This document shows positions 1-8,788 of a stretch of 64,000 nt of DNA, piece after piece. The DNA comes from Bacteroidetes bacterium 43-93 (lineage in GTDB: Bacteria > Bacteroidota > Bacteroidia > Chitinophagales > Chitinophagaceae). The DNA is taken from positions 62,001 to 126,000 of the forward strand of contig MKUO01000008.1 of NCBI GenBank assembly GCA_001897855.1. Direction: 5' to 3'. The translations under genes and the position numbers were made by a program. The notes beneath the pieces were generated by a model. It saw nothing but the letters and a program-made list of their open reading frames with translations. It did not search any database and was not told where the DNA came from. Each line of letters begins with the position of its first letter. Within the stretch, counting starts at the first letter, position 1.

Positions 1-52
1 CACATTAAACTCTATTTACGGTAATATGCTTGCTGCAATGCAAGGCCGTTAA
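1..52 (+). CDS. gldL: GldL C-terminus (partial, gliding/T9SS inner-membrane protein)
   Basis: Only the last 16 codons are inside the window, in the frame starting at base 2 and ending with TAA at 50-52. The peptide end (LNSIYGNMLAAMQGR) resembles the C-terminus of GldL, the inner-membrane partner of GldM in the type IX secretion/gliding motor. Its position 68 nt before gldM is the normal gldKLMN order. The call rests on this short tail plus synteny, so it is good but not certain. Confidence 0.7.
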   Translation, partial: TLNSIYGNMLAAMQGR

Positions 53-120
53 TCGGGACTTTGAAAAGACAGAATCGTTGAAACGATTATTTTATATTTA
101 ACATCAGTAAAAGTTAAAGA

Positions 121-1665
121 ATGTCTATACCTAAGGAGCCTCGGCAGATAATGATCAACCTGATGTATCTGGTGTTGACTGCGATGCTGGCGCTTAACGT
201 GTCGTCTGAGATCCTGCACGCGTTCGAGACGATCAATCAGAGTATAACGGCGTCCAACAGATCTATCGAGGACAAAAACAATAAATTGTACCAATCCCTG
301 GATGCCCAACAAGCCCAGACTGGTCAGGAGGCCCGTGTAAAGCCTTTTAACGATAAGGCACACCAGGCTAAAGCAGCCTCAGAAGCGGTTATTAAGTTTC
401 TCGATGATTGGAAAAATAAGATTATTGAAGAATCTGGTGGTCGTGAAGAGAATGGTGAAATTAAACGCAAAGACAACATTGATGCAAGTACGCTATTGTT
501 AGTAGAACAAAAACATGGCGATGAGATCAGGCAGAAATTGACAGAATTGCGTGAAATGCTGGTTGGCCTTGTTAATCCTGGTTCAAGAGATCAAATAAGG
601 AAAGATCTGCCTATCAGAGTAGAGAATCCTGAAAAATCAGATAATAACCCACAGGCTGACTGGTCTACAGGTTATTTCCACAACATGCCTACGATGGCCG
701 TGGTTACATTGCTTGCTAAGTTTCAAAATGACGTAAGGAACAGTGAAGCGATCGTTGTGAATCAACTGGTGAAAGAAGCCGGTGATGTTCAGGTTAAGTT
801 TGACGAAATACAGGCAATAGCCGTACCTAAGAATAGTTATGTACTGGCAGGCCAGAAAGTAGAAGCGAGCATCATGCTTGCAGCTTATAACAAGGCTGTT
901 AATCCATCAGTTACATCAAGCTCTGGCCATATTACTAAAGTAGAAAATGGCCTTGCTGAATGGGAAACTTCTGCTGCCGGAGTTGGTATGCAAACTGTAA
1001 AAGGTAATGTAACACTGGATATGGGTGGCCGTGTAGAAACCCGTCCTTACGAATTTACCTACATGGTAGGTTCGGAAGGTGCTTCTATGCAGCTGGATAA
1101 AATGAACGTGTTCTACATTGGTGTACCGAATCCAATTACAATTTCTGCTGCCGGTTACTCAATTGAAGATGTAAGTGTTGCAATACCAGGTGCAACCATC
1201 ACACCTAAAGAAAAAGGCCACTATGAAGTAATGGTGAGCAAACCAGGTAATATTATCGCTGAGATTGTTGCTAAGACAAAGGATGCAGGTACAAAAACCG
1301 TAGGCAAGCAAGAGATCCGTGTTAAACGTATTCCTGATCCGGTTGCCCGCGTGGGTAGTGTTTCCGGCGGAGGTATATTGAGTAGCATATTTAAAGCTCA
1401 GCTGGGTGTATTGGCTGCTTTGGATAATTTCGATTTCGATGCACGTTTCGTAGTTACAAGTTTTGACTTTTCAGTAGTACCAAAACGTGGCGAAATGATC
1501 GGGCCATTCCCTGTAAAAGGTGCGAGGTTTGATGGTAGTAAATCAGTTACGGATGCCATAGCAAGGTTGAGACCCGGTGACAAAGTGTATATTGAAGAAA
1601 TTAAGGCCAGGGGCCCGGATGGTACAACACGTAGCTTGAACACTATAGGTTTGACACTTCGATAA
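121..1665 (+). CDS. gldM: Gliding motility / type IX secretion protein GldM
   Basis: GldM forms, with GldL, the proton-driven motor of the type IX secretion system and gliding apparatus. It has one N-terminal membrane helix (about residues 11-27, MINLMYLVLTAMLALNVS) and a long periplasmic part that reaches the outer-membrane GldK/GldN ring. The 514-aa length and the N-terminal pattern (MSIPKEPRQ, then the helix, then an Asn/Ser/Ile-rich coiled segment) are typical. The C-terminal third, with VAIPGATITP and the FDARFVVTSFDFSVV stretch, matches the last periplasmic domains. It is followed 41 nt later by gldN with no terminator between, so they are co-transcribed. Confidence 0.95.
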   Translation: MSIPKEPRQIMINLMYLVLTAMLALNVSSEILHAFETINQSITASNRSIEDKNNKLYQSLDAQQAQTGQEARVKPFNDKAHQAKAASEAVIKFLDDWKNKIIEESGGREENGEIKRKDNIDASTLLLVEQKHGDEIRQKLTELREMLVGLVNPGSRDQIRKDLPIRVENPEKSDNNPQADWSTGYFHNMPTMAVVTLLAKFQNDVRNSEAIVVNQLVKEAGDVQVKFDEIQAIAVPKNSYVLAGQKVEASIMLAAYNKAVNPSVTSSSGHITKVENGLAEWETSAAGVGMQTVKGNVTLDMGGRVETRPYEFTYMVGSEGASMQLDKMNVFYIGVPNPITISAAGYSIEDVSVAIPGATITPKEKGHYEVMVSKPGNIIAEIVAKTKDAGTKTVGKQEIRVKRIPDPVARVGSVSGGGILSSIFKAQLGVLAALDNFDFDARFVVTSFDFSVVPKRGEMIGPFPVKGARFDGSKSVTDAIARLRPGDKVYIEEIKARGPDGTTRSLNTIGLTLR

Positions 1666-1706
1666 AAAACATTAAATTTACTAATTCAGCAAATCGTACC
1701 AGGATT

Positions 1707-2618
1707 ATGAGTATCCTTAAGAAATACAGAATTGCCGCTATATCAGCTTTTGTTCTTGCAAGTAGCGCATCATTTGCCCAAAGCGCATCAGATCCGGCTG
1801 TAAGCAACTACAACAGCTACGAAGCAGTTAACGATCTTTGGAAGCCATCTTTAGTAAGGGATGGTGTTTACGACCGCGTTCCGCATGTAAATACCCCGCT
1901 TTTACCGCAGGAAGTGCGTGAAGCAGATATCATGTGGAAGAAAAGGGTTTGGCGCGAGATTGATATTCGCGAGAAGCAAAACATGGCTTTCCGTTATCCG
2001 GGAGATTCTTACACAGGCGGTGGTTCTTTTATCGAAATCATCGTAGATGCTGTAAAGAAAGGCAAGATCAAAGCGTATTCTAACATGGATGATCGCTTTA
2101 CTGCTGCGCTCACAAAAGAACAAATCCTTGATTTCCTGATCGGCAAACCAGATACTACTGTGGTTGTTGATCCTGAAACCGGTAAAGAATCGATCCGTAT
2201 TACTCAAAGGGATTTTGATCCGGATGTAGTAACAAAATATCGTCTGAAAGAAGATTGGTATATTGACAGGAATACCGGCCGTATGCAGCGCCAGATCATT
2301 GGTATGGCGCCAATCAAAGACATCTACAACGATGATGGTACTTTCCGTGCATCACAACCTATCTTCTGGTTATATTTTCCTGAGATCACACCGATGTTAG
2401 CTCAGTACGAAGTATATAATCCTGATAATGATGTTGCCCGTATGACATGGTATGATTTCTTTGAAGGAAGGTATTTTGCCAGCCGCATCATTAAGGTTAG
2501 CAATCCGTTCGACCTGACGTTTAAAGAAAAAGGTATGAGCAACCTGGAAGCTTTGTACGAAGGCCAGAAAATGCAGGATATGCTCTTCAACAGAGAGCAC
2601 GATATGTGGGTATATTAA
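1707..2618 (+). CDS. gldN: Gliding motility / type IX secretion protein GldN
   Basis: GldN (PorN) is the periplasmic/outer-membrane ring partner of GldK and binds the GldM periplasmic domain. The 303-aa product begins with a clear signal peptide (about residues 1-24, ending SSASFAQ). It continues with the family's DLWKPSLVRDGVYDRVPH region, an IMWKKRVWREIDIREKQN segment, and the RITQRDFDPDVVTKYRLKED and PIFWLYFPE stretches characteristic of the family. Last gene of the gldKLMN operon; a strong intrinsic terminator follows 21 nt after the stop. Confidence 0.95.
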   Translation: MSILKKYRIAAISAFVLASSASFAQSASDPAVSNYNSYEAVNDLWKPSLVRDGVYDRVPHVNTPLLPQEVREADIMWKKRVWREIDIREKQNMAFRYPGDSYTGGGSFIEIIVDAVKKGKIKAYSNMDDRFTAALTKEQILDFLIGKPDTTVVVDPETGKESIRITQRDFDPDVVTKYRLKEDWYIDRNTGRMQRQIIGMAPIKDIYNDDGTFRASQPIFWLYFPEITPMLAQYEVYNPDNDVARMTWYDFFEGRYFASRIIKVSNPFDLTFKEKGMSNLEALYEGQKMQDMLFNREHDMWVY

Positions 2619-2638
2619 TAGTACAACATAACATAGTT

Positions 2639-2668
2639 AAAAAATGCTACCATCAGGTAGCATTTTTT
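2639..2668 (+). terminator. Intrinsic terminator of the gld operon
   Basis: Perfect hairpin with arms AATGCTACC and GGTAGCATT, loop ATCA, followed by a run of T. It sits 21 nt after the gldN stop and separates the gld operon from comB. Confidence 0.9.
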
Positions 2669-2704
2669 GTTAGGAATGGTTAGGGCTGCATACTATTTAT
2701 GTAC

Positions 2705-2711
2705 TAATTTG
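2705..2711 (+). promoter_or_regulatory. Possible -7 element for comB (7-mer variant)
   Basis: TAATTTG followed by C, 21 nt before the comB ATG. It is one base shorter than the Bacteroidetes consensus TAnnTTTG, and no clear -33 TTG was found. Similar 7-mers precede several other genes here, which is why it is noted. Confidence 0.3.
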
Positions 2712-2731
2712 CGCCCGGTTTAATATTTACA

Positions 2732-3460
2732 ATGGAAGCTTTACCTAAACTGGAAGTTTGTTTATCCCCAGCACTATTGCATTTGTATGATACAACAGAT
2801 GCTGTAGCTGTAATTATAGATGTTTTTCGCGCGACTTCTACCATCGCAGCAGCGCTTCACAATGGAGCTAACTGCGTCATTCCTGTTGCAAGCGTAGCGG
2901 AATGTATAGCCCTTGGCAATGATATAGAAGGCAGCATCACGGCGGGTGAAAGAGACGGTAAAATAGCCGAAGGCTTGAAACACGGTAACTCGCCATCTGA
3001 GTATCCCGTGGAATTCATTAAAGGGAAAACATTGGTACTGACAACAACAAACGGTACCAGGCTACTGCACATGGTAAAAGATGCATCTGCCATTATTACC
3101 GGGTCGTTTGTAAACCTTACAGCCGTTTGCGACTATCTTATCAGTCAAAAGAAAAATGTTTTACTAGGCTGCGCAGCATGGAAGGATAAGTTTAACCTGG
3201 AGGATACCTTGTTTGCCGGTGCGGTTGTCAATAGGGTAAAAGATCATTTTGAGATCAACTGCGACAGCGCAAGGGCAGCTAACTATTTATATGAATATTC
3301 AGCCAAAGGAGACGCCATATCTTTTTTGAGGGATAGCTCGCACTACAAAAGACTATCTGCTTACGGGTTGCAAAAGGATATGGAATATTGTGCTACAGAA
3401 GATGTCCATCCGGTAGTGCCGATACTTAACGGGCGCGACCTTGAAGTTCACAAACCATAA
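2732..3460 (+). CDS. comB: 2-phosphosulfolactate phosphatase family protein (ComB-like)
   Basis: A 242-aa soluble protein of the ComB family, Mg-dependent phosphatases that hydrolyse 2-phosphosulfolactate to sulfolactate in coenzyme M synthesis. Family signatures seen are VIIDVFRATSTIAAAL near residue 28, TAGERDGKIAEG near 69, GNSPSEY, and LTTTNGTRLL. Most bacteria carrying ComB do not make coenzyme M, so the true substrate here is unknown; a role in sulfonate or sulfonolipid metabolism is inference only. It lies alone between two terminators, convergent with the PDZ gene. Confidence 0.85.
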   Translation: MEALPKLEVCLSPALLHLYDTTDAVAVIIDVFRATSTIAAALHNGANCVIPVASVAECIALGNDIEGSITAGERDGKIAEGLKHGNSPSEYPVEFIKGKTLVLTTTNGTRLLHMVKDASAIITGSFVNLTAVCDYLISQKKNVLLGCAAWKDKFNLEDTLFAGAVVNRVKDHFEINCDSARAANYLYEYSAKGDAISFLRDSSHYKRLSAYGLQKDMEYCATEDVHPVVPILNGRDLEVHKP

Positions 3461-3478
3461 TGCCACTAAAATAGAGAA

Positions 3479-3530
3479 GCAGCCTACGAGGTATTGCCAA
3501 TGCAAATACTTGTAGACTGCTAATATTTTT
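3479..3530 (+). terminator. Candidate terminator after comB
   Basis: Long imperfect hairpin: outer arms GCAG-c-CTAC and GTAG-a-CTGC, inner arms GTATT and AATAC, followed by TAATATTTTT. It lies in the 89-nt convergent gap between comB and the PDZ gene. The T tract favours the + strand. Confidence 0.5.
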
Positions 3531-3549
3531 GAAGACCTGCTGATATGGC

Positions 3550-4533
3550 TTACAGATCCTTCTTTTTTACCGGTTTAGAGAAATAGATATCTGTAGTAGC
3601 GCGTTCACCATCGCGTTCGTACTGCAGCTTTATTGGTTCATTGCGAGGTACATTACGTACTATAGCCTGCAGATTATCTACGGACTCAATTTTTTCATCG
3701 TCCAGTTTCTTAATCACATCGCCTTTTTCCAGGCCTGCTTTTGCGGCTGCGGAGTTTTCCTGCACATCCAATACCCTCACACCATTGCCGTCTGCAAGAT
3801 CTTCTACCCGAACGCCCATTTTGGGAGATGGTTCCCAGAACCCGTCGCCAATATCCATGTTGAAAGGCTTCATCATCGGATTAGGAAGATCATAGCCATT
3901 GCCGCCATAAGGATTGAACCTGAACGAGCGGGCCATAGGCATAGCATTATTTTGAGAAAGCTTAGCATCCGTTTGCTTTTCCTTTCCATCGCGCTGGTAG
4001 GTAACAGTTACATTGTCGCCGGGCTGCAGCTTCGCAATGATCTCTGTTAGTTGTTTGCCGTCGCTTACCTTTTTGCCATTGAGGCCGGTAATAACATCTC
4101 CGCTTTGTAAACCGGCTTCGTCGGCAGCGGTTCCCGGCATAACGTCTTTAATCTCGGCGCCAGCGATATCGCTGTTGTTTTCTGTATATACCCCGAGCAT
4201 TGCACGGCGCGGGTTTTCACCCCTGTCAATGAGCGGGAATACCTTATCGAAACCATCAGCTGAGATATCGCCATCTTCGATAATTATTTTCTGATTTGTT
4301 TTATTGTCTGCATGGACATCCGCGACCTTTTCGCCATTAACGAAGACCTGGCCATTTTTGATCTCTACGGTAGTTTTGTCGTGCTGACCATCACGCTTTA
4401 TTACTATTGTTTCTTCAGACCTGGAATTAGAAGTTGTTTTATTCTTCTTTGTGACGCTCTTGTTTTGAGCATCTGCATTATCTATGGAAAGGCAAAGAAC
4501 TGCCGCAGTTAATGGAATGATAATCGCCTTCAT
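3550..4533 (-). CDS. Exported double-PDZ domain protein
   Basis: A 327-aa product with a signal peptide (about residues 1-22, ending NADAQ), a charged low-complexity linker, and two PDZ domains at about 110-195 (MLGVYTENN, GTAADEAGLQSGDVI) and 236-315 (MGVRVEDL, SAAAKAGLEKGDVI). There is no trypsin-like protease domain, so it is not a complete DegP/HtrA. It may act as a periplasmic substrate-binding or scaffolding protein. Monocistronic; both ends face neighbours on other transcripts or are separated by gaps. Function unknown beyond the domains. Confidence 0.8.
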   Translation of the reverse strand: MKAIIIPLTAAVLCLSIDNADAQNKSVTKKNKTTSNSRSEETIVIKRDGQHDKTTVEIKNGQVFVNGEKVADVHADNKTNQKIIIEDGDISADGFDKVFPLIDRGENPRRAMLGVYTENNSDIAGAEIKDVMPGTAADEAGLQSGDVITGLNGKKVSDGKQLTEIIAKLQPGDNVTVTYQRDGKEKQTDAKLSQNNAMPMARSFRFNPYGGNGYDLPNPMMKPFNMDIGDGFWEPSPKMGVRVEDLADGNGVRVLDVQENSAAAKAGLEKGDVIKKLDDEKIESVDNLQAIVRNVPRNEPIKLQYERDGERATTDIYFSKPVKKKDL

Positions 4534-4624
4534 AAAACGAAAATATTTTACGGCGAATTTATAGCTGTAATGAGCTGGCTGTTGCCAAAAAACAGTTAAA
4601 AAAAGTTGTAATGCTTGTTAAAAA

Positions 4625-5266
4625 CTAAGGTTGCAGGAAAGGGTTAAACTGTTTTTCTCTGCCAACCGTTGTAGACGGGCCATGGCCGCTGTAAACGAAT
4701 GTATCATCAGGCAAGGTTAGCAGGTGGGTATTGATGCTGTTGATAAGGACCTCAAAGCTGCCACCAGGCAAATCTGTTCTGCCGATGCTTCCGTTAAAAA
4801 GAGCATCTCCGCTCAAAACCCAATTGTCATCAGCAGAATAAAAAGAAATACTGCCGGGAGAATGTCCCGGTGTAAAAAATACCTGCAGTGGCTTGTCATT
4901 TAATTTATACCCCTGTTCGGGATCTATATAGAAATCTGCCTTTGGCGCTGTTGAAAGCTGCAACCCGAAAAGCATAGCAGTGCCAACCGCGTTATCTAAG
5001 ATAGCCTGCTCAGAGATGTGTATGCCAAAGGGGATATTGTACTTCTGTTTTAGTGCGGTTACCCCCAGGATGTGATCAATATGGGTATGGGTATTGATAA
5101 TTGCTATCGGCTTAAGTCCATTATTTTCAATGTATCCTATTAAATCATCCACTTCCTGTTGCTGATACATGCCCGGATCTACTATCCAGCAATTTTTCTC
5201 TTCGTCAATTATCAGATAAGTATTTTCCTGGAATGGATTAAAAGTAAAACATTCAACCTGTAACAT
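4625..5266 (-). CDS. MBL-fold metallo-hydrolase (glyoxalase II-like)
   Basis: A 213-aa cytoplasmic protein with the metallo-beta-lactamase signature THTHIDH (His60, His62, Asp64, His65). Further metal ligands appear in the TPGHSPGSISF and LSGDALF motifs, with a terminal SGHGPSTTVGREK. This arrangement is that of the hydroxyacylglutathione hydrolase-like subgroup; Bacteroidota usually lack glutathione, so the thiol substrate is uncertain. The start is the ATG immediately before the VECFTFNPFQENTYL strand. Divergent from the TolB-like gene. Confidence 0.85.
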   Translation of the reverse strand: MLQVECFTFNPFQENTYLIIDEEKNCWIVDPGMYQQQEVDDLIGYIENNGLKPIAIINTHTHIDHILGVTALKQKYNIPFGIHISEQAILDNAVGTAMLFGLQLSTAPKADFYIDPEQGYKLNDKPLQVFFTPGHSPGSISFYSADDNWVLSGDALFNGSIGRTDLPGGSFEVLINSINTHLLTLPDDTFVYSGHGPSTTVGREKQFNPFLQP

Positions 5267-5368
5267 CGTCTCCCTATTTTTTCGTTAATTTAGAATGCAA
5301 ACTAAGAATTAAAGCAGTATATTGTACTGTATATATTAACACGCACAAATACACAATATAATTTATAT

Positions 5369-8300
5369 ATGAGTATTCACCTGCCTAGGCGTGCAGCGAT
5401 GTTGGCTATCGCTGCAACGTTTGTATTAAGTAGTGGTTCACAATCTGCAATGGCACAGTCTAACATTGAGGTGTTTGGCCAAAACCGTCTGCAGCATCGC
5501 AAGTTTGACTGGCGTTATTTTGACACCAAACACTTCAGGATTTATCACTACGACGCAGCCGGCAGAACGCTGGCGCGCTATGTTGCAGAGCAGGTTGAAA
5601 ATGATATTAAAGTAATAGAAAAGAGAATGGGCGGGCAGTTTCCCCGCAAATTCAAGATCATCCTCTATAACAGCTATGACGAATACCGCCAGACTAATAT
5701 CGGCCGCAGGTTTGAATCTCAACTGCAAGATGTACCAACAGGTACATTAGACCTGGTAGGGGATAAGCTGGTAGTATATTTTACCGGGGAACATGCAGAC
5801 CTGCACCGGCAAACACGCGAAGGGATGTCTCGTGTGATCATTGAGCGTGCGCTGTTTGGAGATAACATAAGAGAAATAGTGCGTAACTATATAGCACTGA
5901 ATCTGCCGAACTGGACGTTGAATGGCTTTATATCTTACCTGGTAGATGGATGGGATGCCAAAAGCAACAGTGAGTGGAAGAACCTGCTGGAAGCAAAACC
6001 CAAAGCCGGGTTTTTTGAGTTTGGAGAGAAATATCCTGACCTGGCCGGCAAAGCATTCTGGAAATATATAGCAGACAGGTATGGCGATAACCAAATGAAG
6101 AGCCTGCTGTACACTATGGAAGTGAAGAGCAATCTGAACGTGGGCATAAAAACCGCGTTGGGCAAAAATGTGAAGAAGGTGTATGACTCGGCCATAGCAT
6201 ACTACAAAGAGATGTATGCGAAGGACGAAATGACGCAGGAACATCCGGATTCGACTAAGGAAATGATCGCTATAAAAGTGCCAACTGATGGTACTACACT
6301 TCGCGATATGAAGATAGCCCCCAAGGGTACTGATGTTGCCTACGTAACCTGGAAGAATGGTGAATTTAAAGTATGGCTGCAGAAGACACATGGCGAGCAG
6401 GTAGCATCTACCATACTGGATGGTGGTAAGCTGGATTACAATGAACAACCTGATCCGAATTACCCGATCTTAACATGGTCGAACAACGGATATAAGTTAG
6501 CAGTACTTTATCGCAAAGGCCGCAATACGATGCTGCGGGTTTTCAACTCATACACTGCAAAAGTGGAGAACTATACAATACCACCTAATCGTTTTGACCG
6601 GGTATTGAGCATGACGTATAATACAGATGATGATAAGCTGATATTATCTGCGATTAAAAAGAGCCAGACCGACCTGTTTGAATTTACCTTAAGAGGATCG
6701 AGGTTAAAGAACATAACGAATGATCAGTGGGATGATATAGAACCTTGTTTTGTAAGTGGCGGATCGAGGAGAGGTATCCTGTTTCTATCTAACAGAAGCA
6801 AAGCAAACATCGATGCACCTGCGGCAGTAAATGAGCTGCCATCGGGCCCGATGAATGTGTTCTTTTATAACACAAGGACCAGGCGTAAAGAACTGCTGCA
6901 GATGTCGCACGTAACAACGGGGCACGTAACGCAACCCATACAATACGGTGGCGATAACTATGCTTATTTGTATGATGACAACGGTGTAGTAAACCAATAC
7001 CTGGTTTTAATAAAACGTAATTCGCGCAACGGCGATACCGCGTATGGAGTACCTATTACCAATTATAACAGTAACGTTATCAACCATCAGTACAATCCTG
7101 CCGGCTCTTTGATAACCGAAGTAGTGCAGGATGGTGGCCAATATAAAGTGTACTATAAAACACAACAAATACCGGGCAAAAATCTTGTAGAAAAGCAACC
7201 ACAGCCAACAGCCCTCTTGCAAACAGAACGCAGGAATGAAGAAGTGAACACAAGACAAGAAGCATCGCGGGAAAATGAATCTTCTTTAAAGTCCGGCAAT
7301 ACCTTTAAAACAGAATTTAAGGACGACGAAAATGCGGTGTTAACGCGCCGCCAGCGGAGAAATGCGGATGCAGCTGCAATGGATGAGGAGATCAATACCA
7401 AACAAGCTGCCGATAGCGAATACCTGAAAATGAAAGCGCAACCTTACCGGCTGTTGATGAAACCTGATTTCTTTACCGTTAAGATAGATAATACCGTATT
7501 ATTTAACCGATACCAACCTGTGGCATTGACAGGTGGCAAGTACATTAACCCACCACTGGGGGGTATGCTTACCGCAAGCCTTAATGACCTGATGGAAGAT
7601 TACCGCCTGACGGGCGGGGTAAGATTACCGATAGACTTTACAGGATCAACCTATTTTCTGCAATTTGAAAATGCAAAGCACCTGGTAGACTGGGACATCT
7701 TGTATCTGCGCAACCAGACGTTAAACACCTACACAGTGAATTACATTGACACCGGGGCGGGTGTTGTATTATCTAATGACCAGTTAGGTAAGAATGTTAC
7801 CAATATGATCATAGGTTCTGCCAGTTATCCGCTGGATCGTATGCGTAGTATTCGTTTTCATTTAGGTTTCAGAACAGATGCGCTGACCTTTAAAGCACAA
7901 GACACCCTAAGCCTTAGCTATGCACCGGATGAAACAAAACAAAGCTATATCATGAGCCGGGCAGAATATGTGTTTGATAACACCATAAAGCCTGCTATCA
8001 ATATATACAATGGTGCGCGTTATAAAGTGTTTGCAGAATACATGTATAAATTGAACGGGGAAACAACCGGCGGATTCTATAACCTGGGAGCAGATATACG
8101 CTATTACAAGAAAATATATAAAAACTTCATCTGGGCAATACGTGCTGCCGGTGCTACCTCTAATGGCAATATGAAAGTGTTGTATCACATGGGTGGTGTT
8201 GATAACTGGATCAATCATAAATACGACGACAATACGCCGATGAGGCCGGGTGAAAACTATGCTTTTGAAACATTGGCAACCAGCATGAGAGGTTATAATC

Positions 8301-8683
8301 AAAATGCGCGCAATGGTAATACTTATGGCTTGATAAGTAACGAATTCAGGCTGCCGATATTGACAACTTTTATAAAACGCCCGATACAATCTTCGATGCT
8401 AAAGAACCTGCAGGCTGTAGGGTTTGTGGATGCCGGTTCGGCATGGGAAGGTTTCCTGCCGAGCAAAGAGAAGATAAATAACGATCATTATCTTCCCAAT
8501 GGGTATGATCCTACCTCTACGCAAGTAACGTTACGTATAGAAGATCAAAGTAAAGGTATATGTGTAGGTTATGGTGGTGGCCTTCGTACCATGCTTTTTG
8601 GTTATTTCCTCAGGTTTGATGTTGCATGGAATATTGAAACCACGAAACCGGTCTATTATTTCGCTTTAGGCACGGATTTTTAA
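5369..8683 (+). CDS. TolB-like propeller / outer-membrane beta-barrel protein
   Basis: A 1104-aa exported protein with a signal peptide ending about residue 29 (SQSAMAQ). The N-terminal part (about 45-260) resembles the peptidase-MA-like region that starts FDTKHFRIYHYDAAGR. The middle (about 290-600) carries repeated TolB/WD40-type blades (GTDVAYVTWKNGEFKVWL, LSNRSKANIDAPAA). A basic, charged linker near 630-690 leads to a C-terminal region (about 720-1104) with alternating beta strands ending in an aromatic residue (LGTDF), as in Omp85-like surface antigens. The family is common in Bacteroidota and usually annotated TolB-like; the substrate is unknown. Single gene with its own 5' gap. Confidence 0.8.
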   Translation: MSIHLPRRAAMLAIAATFVLSSGSQSAMAQSNIEVFGQNRLQHRKFDWRYFDTKHFRIYHYDAAGRTLARYVAEQVENDIKVIEKRMGGQFPRKFKIILYNSYDEYRQTNIGRRFESQLQDVPTGTLDLVGDKLVVYFTGEHADLHRQTREGMSRVIIERALFGDNIREIVRNYIALNLPNWTLNGFISYLVDGWDAKSNSEWKNLLEAKPKAGFFEFGEKYPDLAGKAFWKYIADRYGDNQMKSLLYTMEVKSNLNVGIKTALGKNVKKVYDSAIAYYKEMYAKDEMTQEHPDSTKEMIAIKVPTDGTTLRDMKIAPKGTDVAYVTWKNGEFKVWLQKTHGEQVASTILDGGKLDYNEQPDPNYPILTWSNNGYKLAVLYRKGRNTMLRVFNSYTAKVENYTIPPNRFDRVLSMTYNTDDDKLILSAIKKSQTDLFEFTLRGSRLKNITNDQWDDIEPCFVSGGSRRGILFLSNRSKANIDAPAAVNELPSGPMNVFFYNTRTRRKELLQMSHVTTGHVTQPIQYGGDNYAYLYDDNGVVNQYLVLIKRNSRNGDTAYGVPITNYNSNVINHQYNPAGSLITEVVQDGGQYKVYYKTQQIPGKNLVEKQPQPTALLQTERRNEEVNTRQEASRENESSLKSGNTFKTEFKDDENAVLTRRQRRNADAAAMDEEINTKQAADSEYLKMKAQPYRLLMKPDFFTVKIDNTVLFNRYQPVALTGGKYINPPLGGMLTASLNDLMEDYRLTGGVRLPIDFTGSTYFLQFENAKHLVDWDILYLRNQTLNTYTVNYIDTGAGVVLSNDQLGKNVTNMIIGSASYPLDRMRSIRFHLGFRTDALTFKAQDTLSLSYAPDETKQSYIMSRAEYVFDNTIKPAINIYNGARYKVFAEYMYKLNGETTGGFYNLGADIRYYKKIYKNFIWAIRAAGATSNGNMKVLYHMGGVDNWINHKYDDNTPMRPGENYAFETLATSMRGYNQNARNGNTYGLISNEFRLPILTTFIKRPIQSSMLKNLQAVGFVDAGSAWEGFLPSKEKINNDHYLPNGYDPTSTQVTLRIEDQSKGICVGYGGGLRTMLFGYFLRFDVAWNIETTKPVYYFALGTDF

Positions 8684-8753
8684 TATATGAAGTTAGGTAG
8701 CCCCCGAAAATGGGGCTAACTGCTTAATAAAAAGTGCATTGTACCTTTTTTGG

Positions 8754-8761
8754 TACTTTTG
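8754..8761 (+). promoter_or_regulatory. -7 promoter element (TACTTTTG) for the mlaD-like gene
   Basis: Exact match to TAnnTTTG, 28 nt before the ATG at 8789. A start at 8750 would lie upstream of the expected transcription start, so the element supports the downstream start. A clear -33 TTG at 17-20 nt is not visible. Confidence 0.5.
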
Positions 8762-8788
8762 CCTTTTAAAACCACAGACCGTACCTGT

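Noticed and set aside
8697-8722. Hairpin TAGCCCC / GGGGCTA after the TolB-like gene
   Set aside because: Stable stem but no T tract on the + strand, so not called as an intrinsic terminator.
8750-8788. Upstream ATG of the MlaD-like gene
   Set aside because: It precedes the expected transcription start set by the -7 element at 8754-8761 and adds a sequence unlike MCE proteins before the membrane helix.
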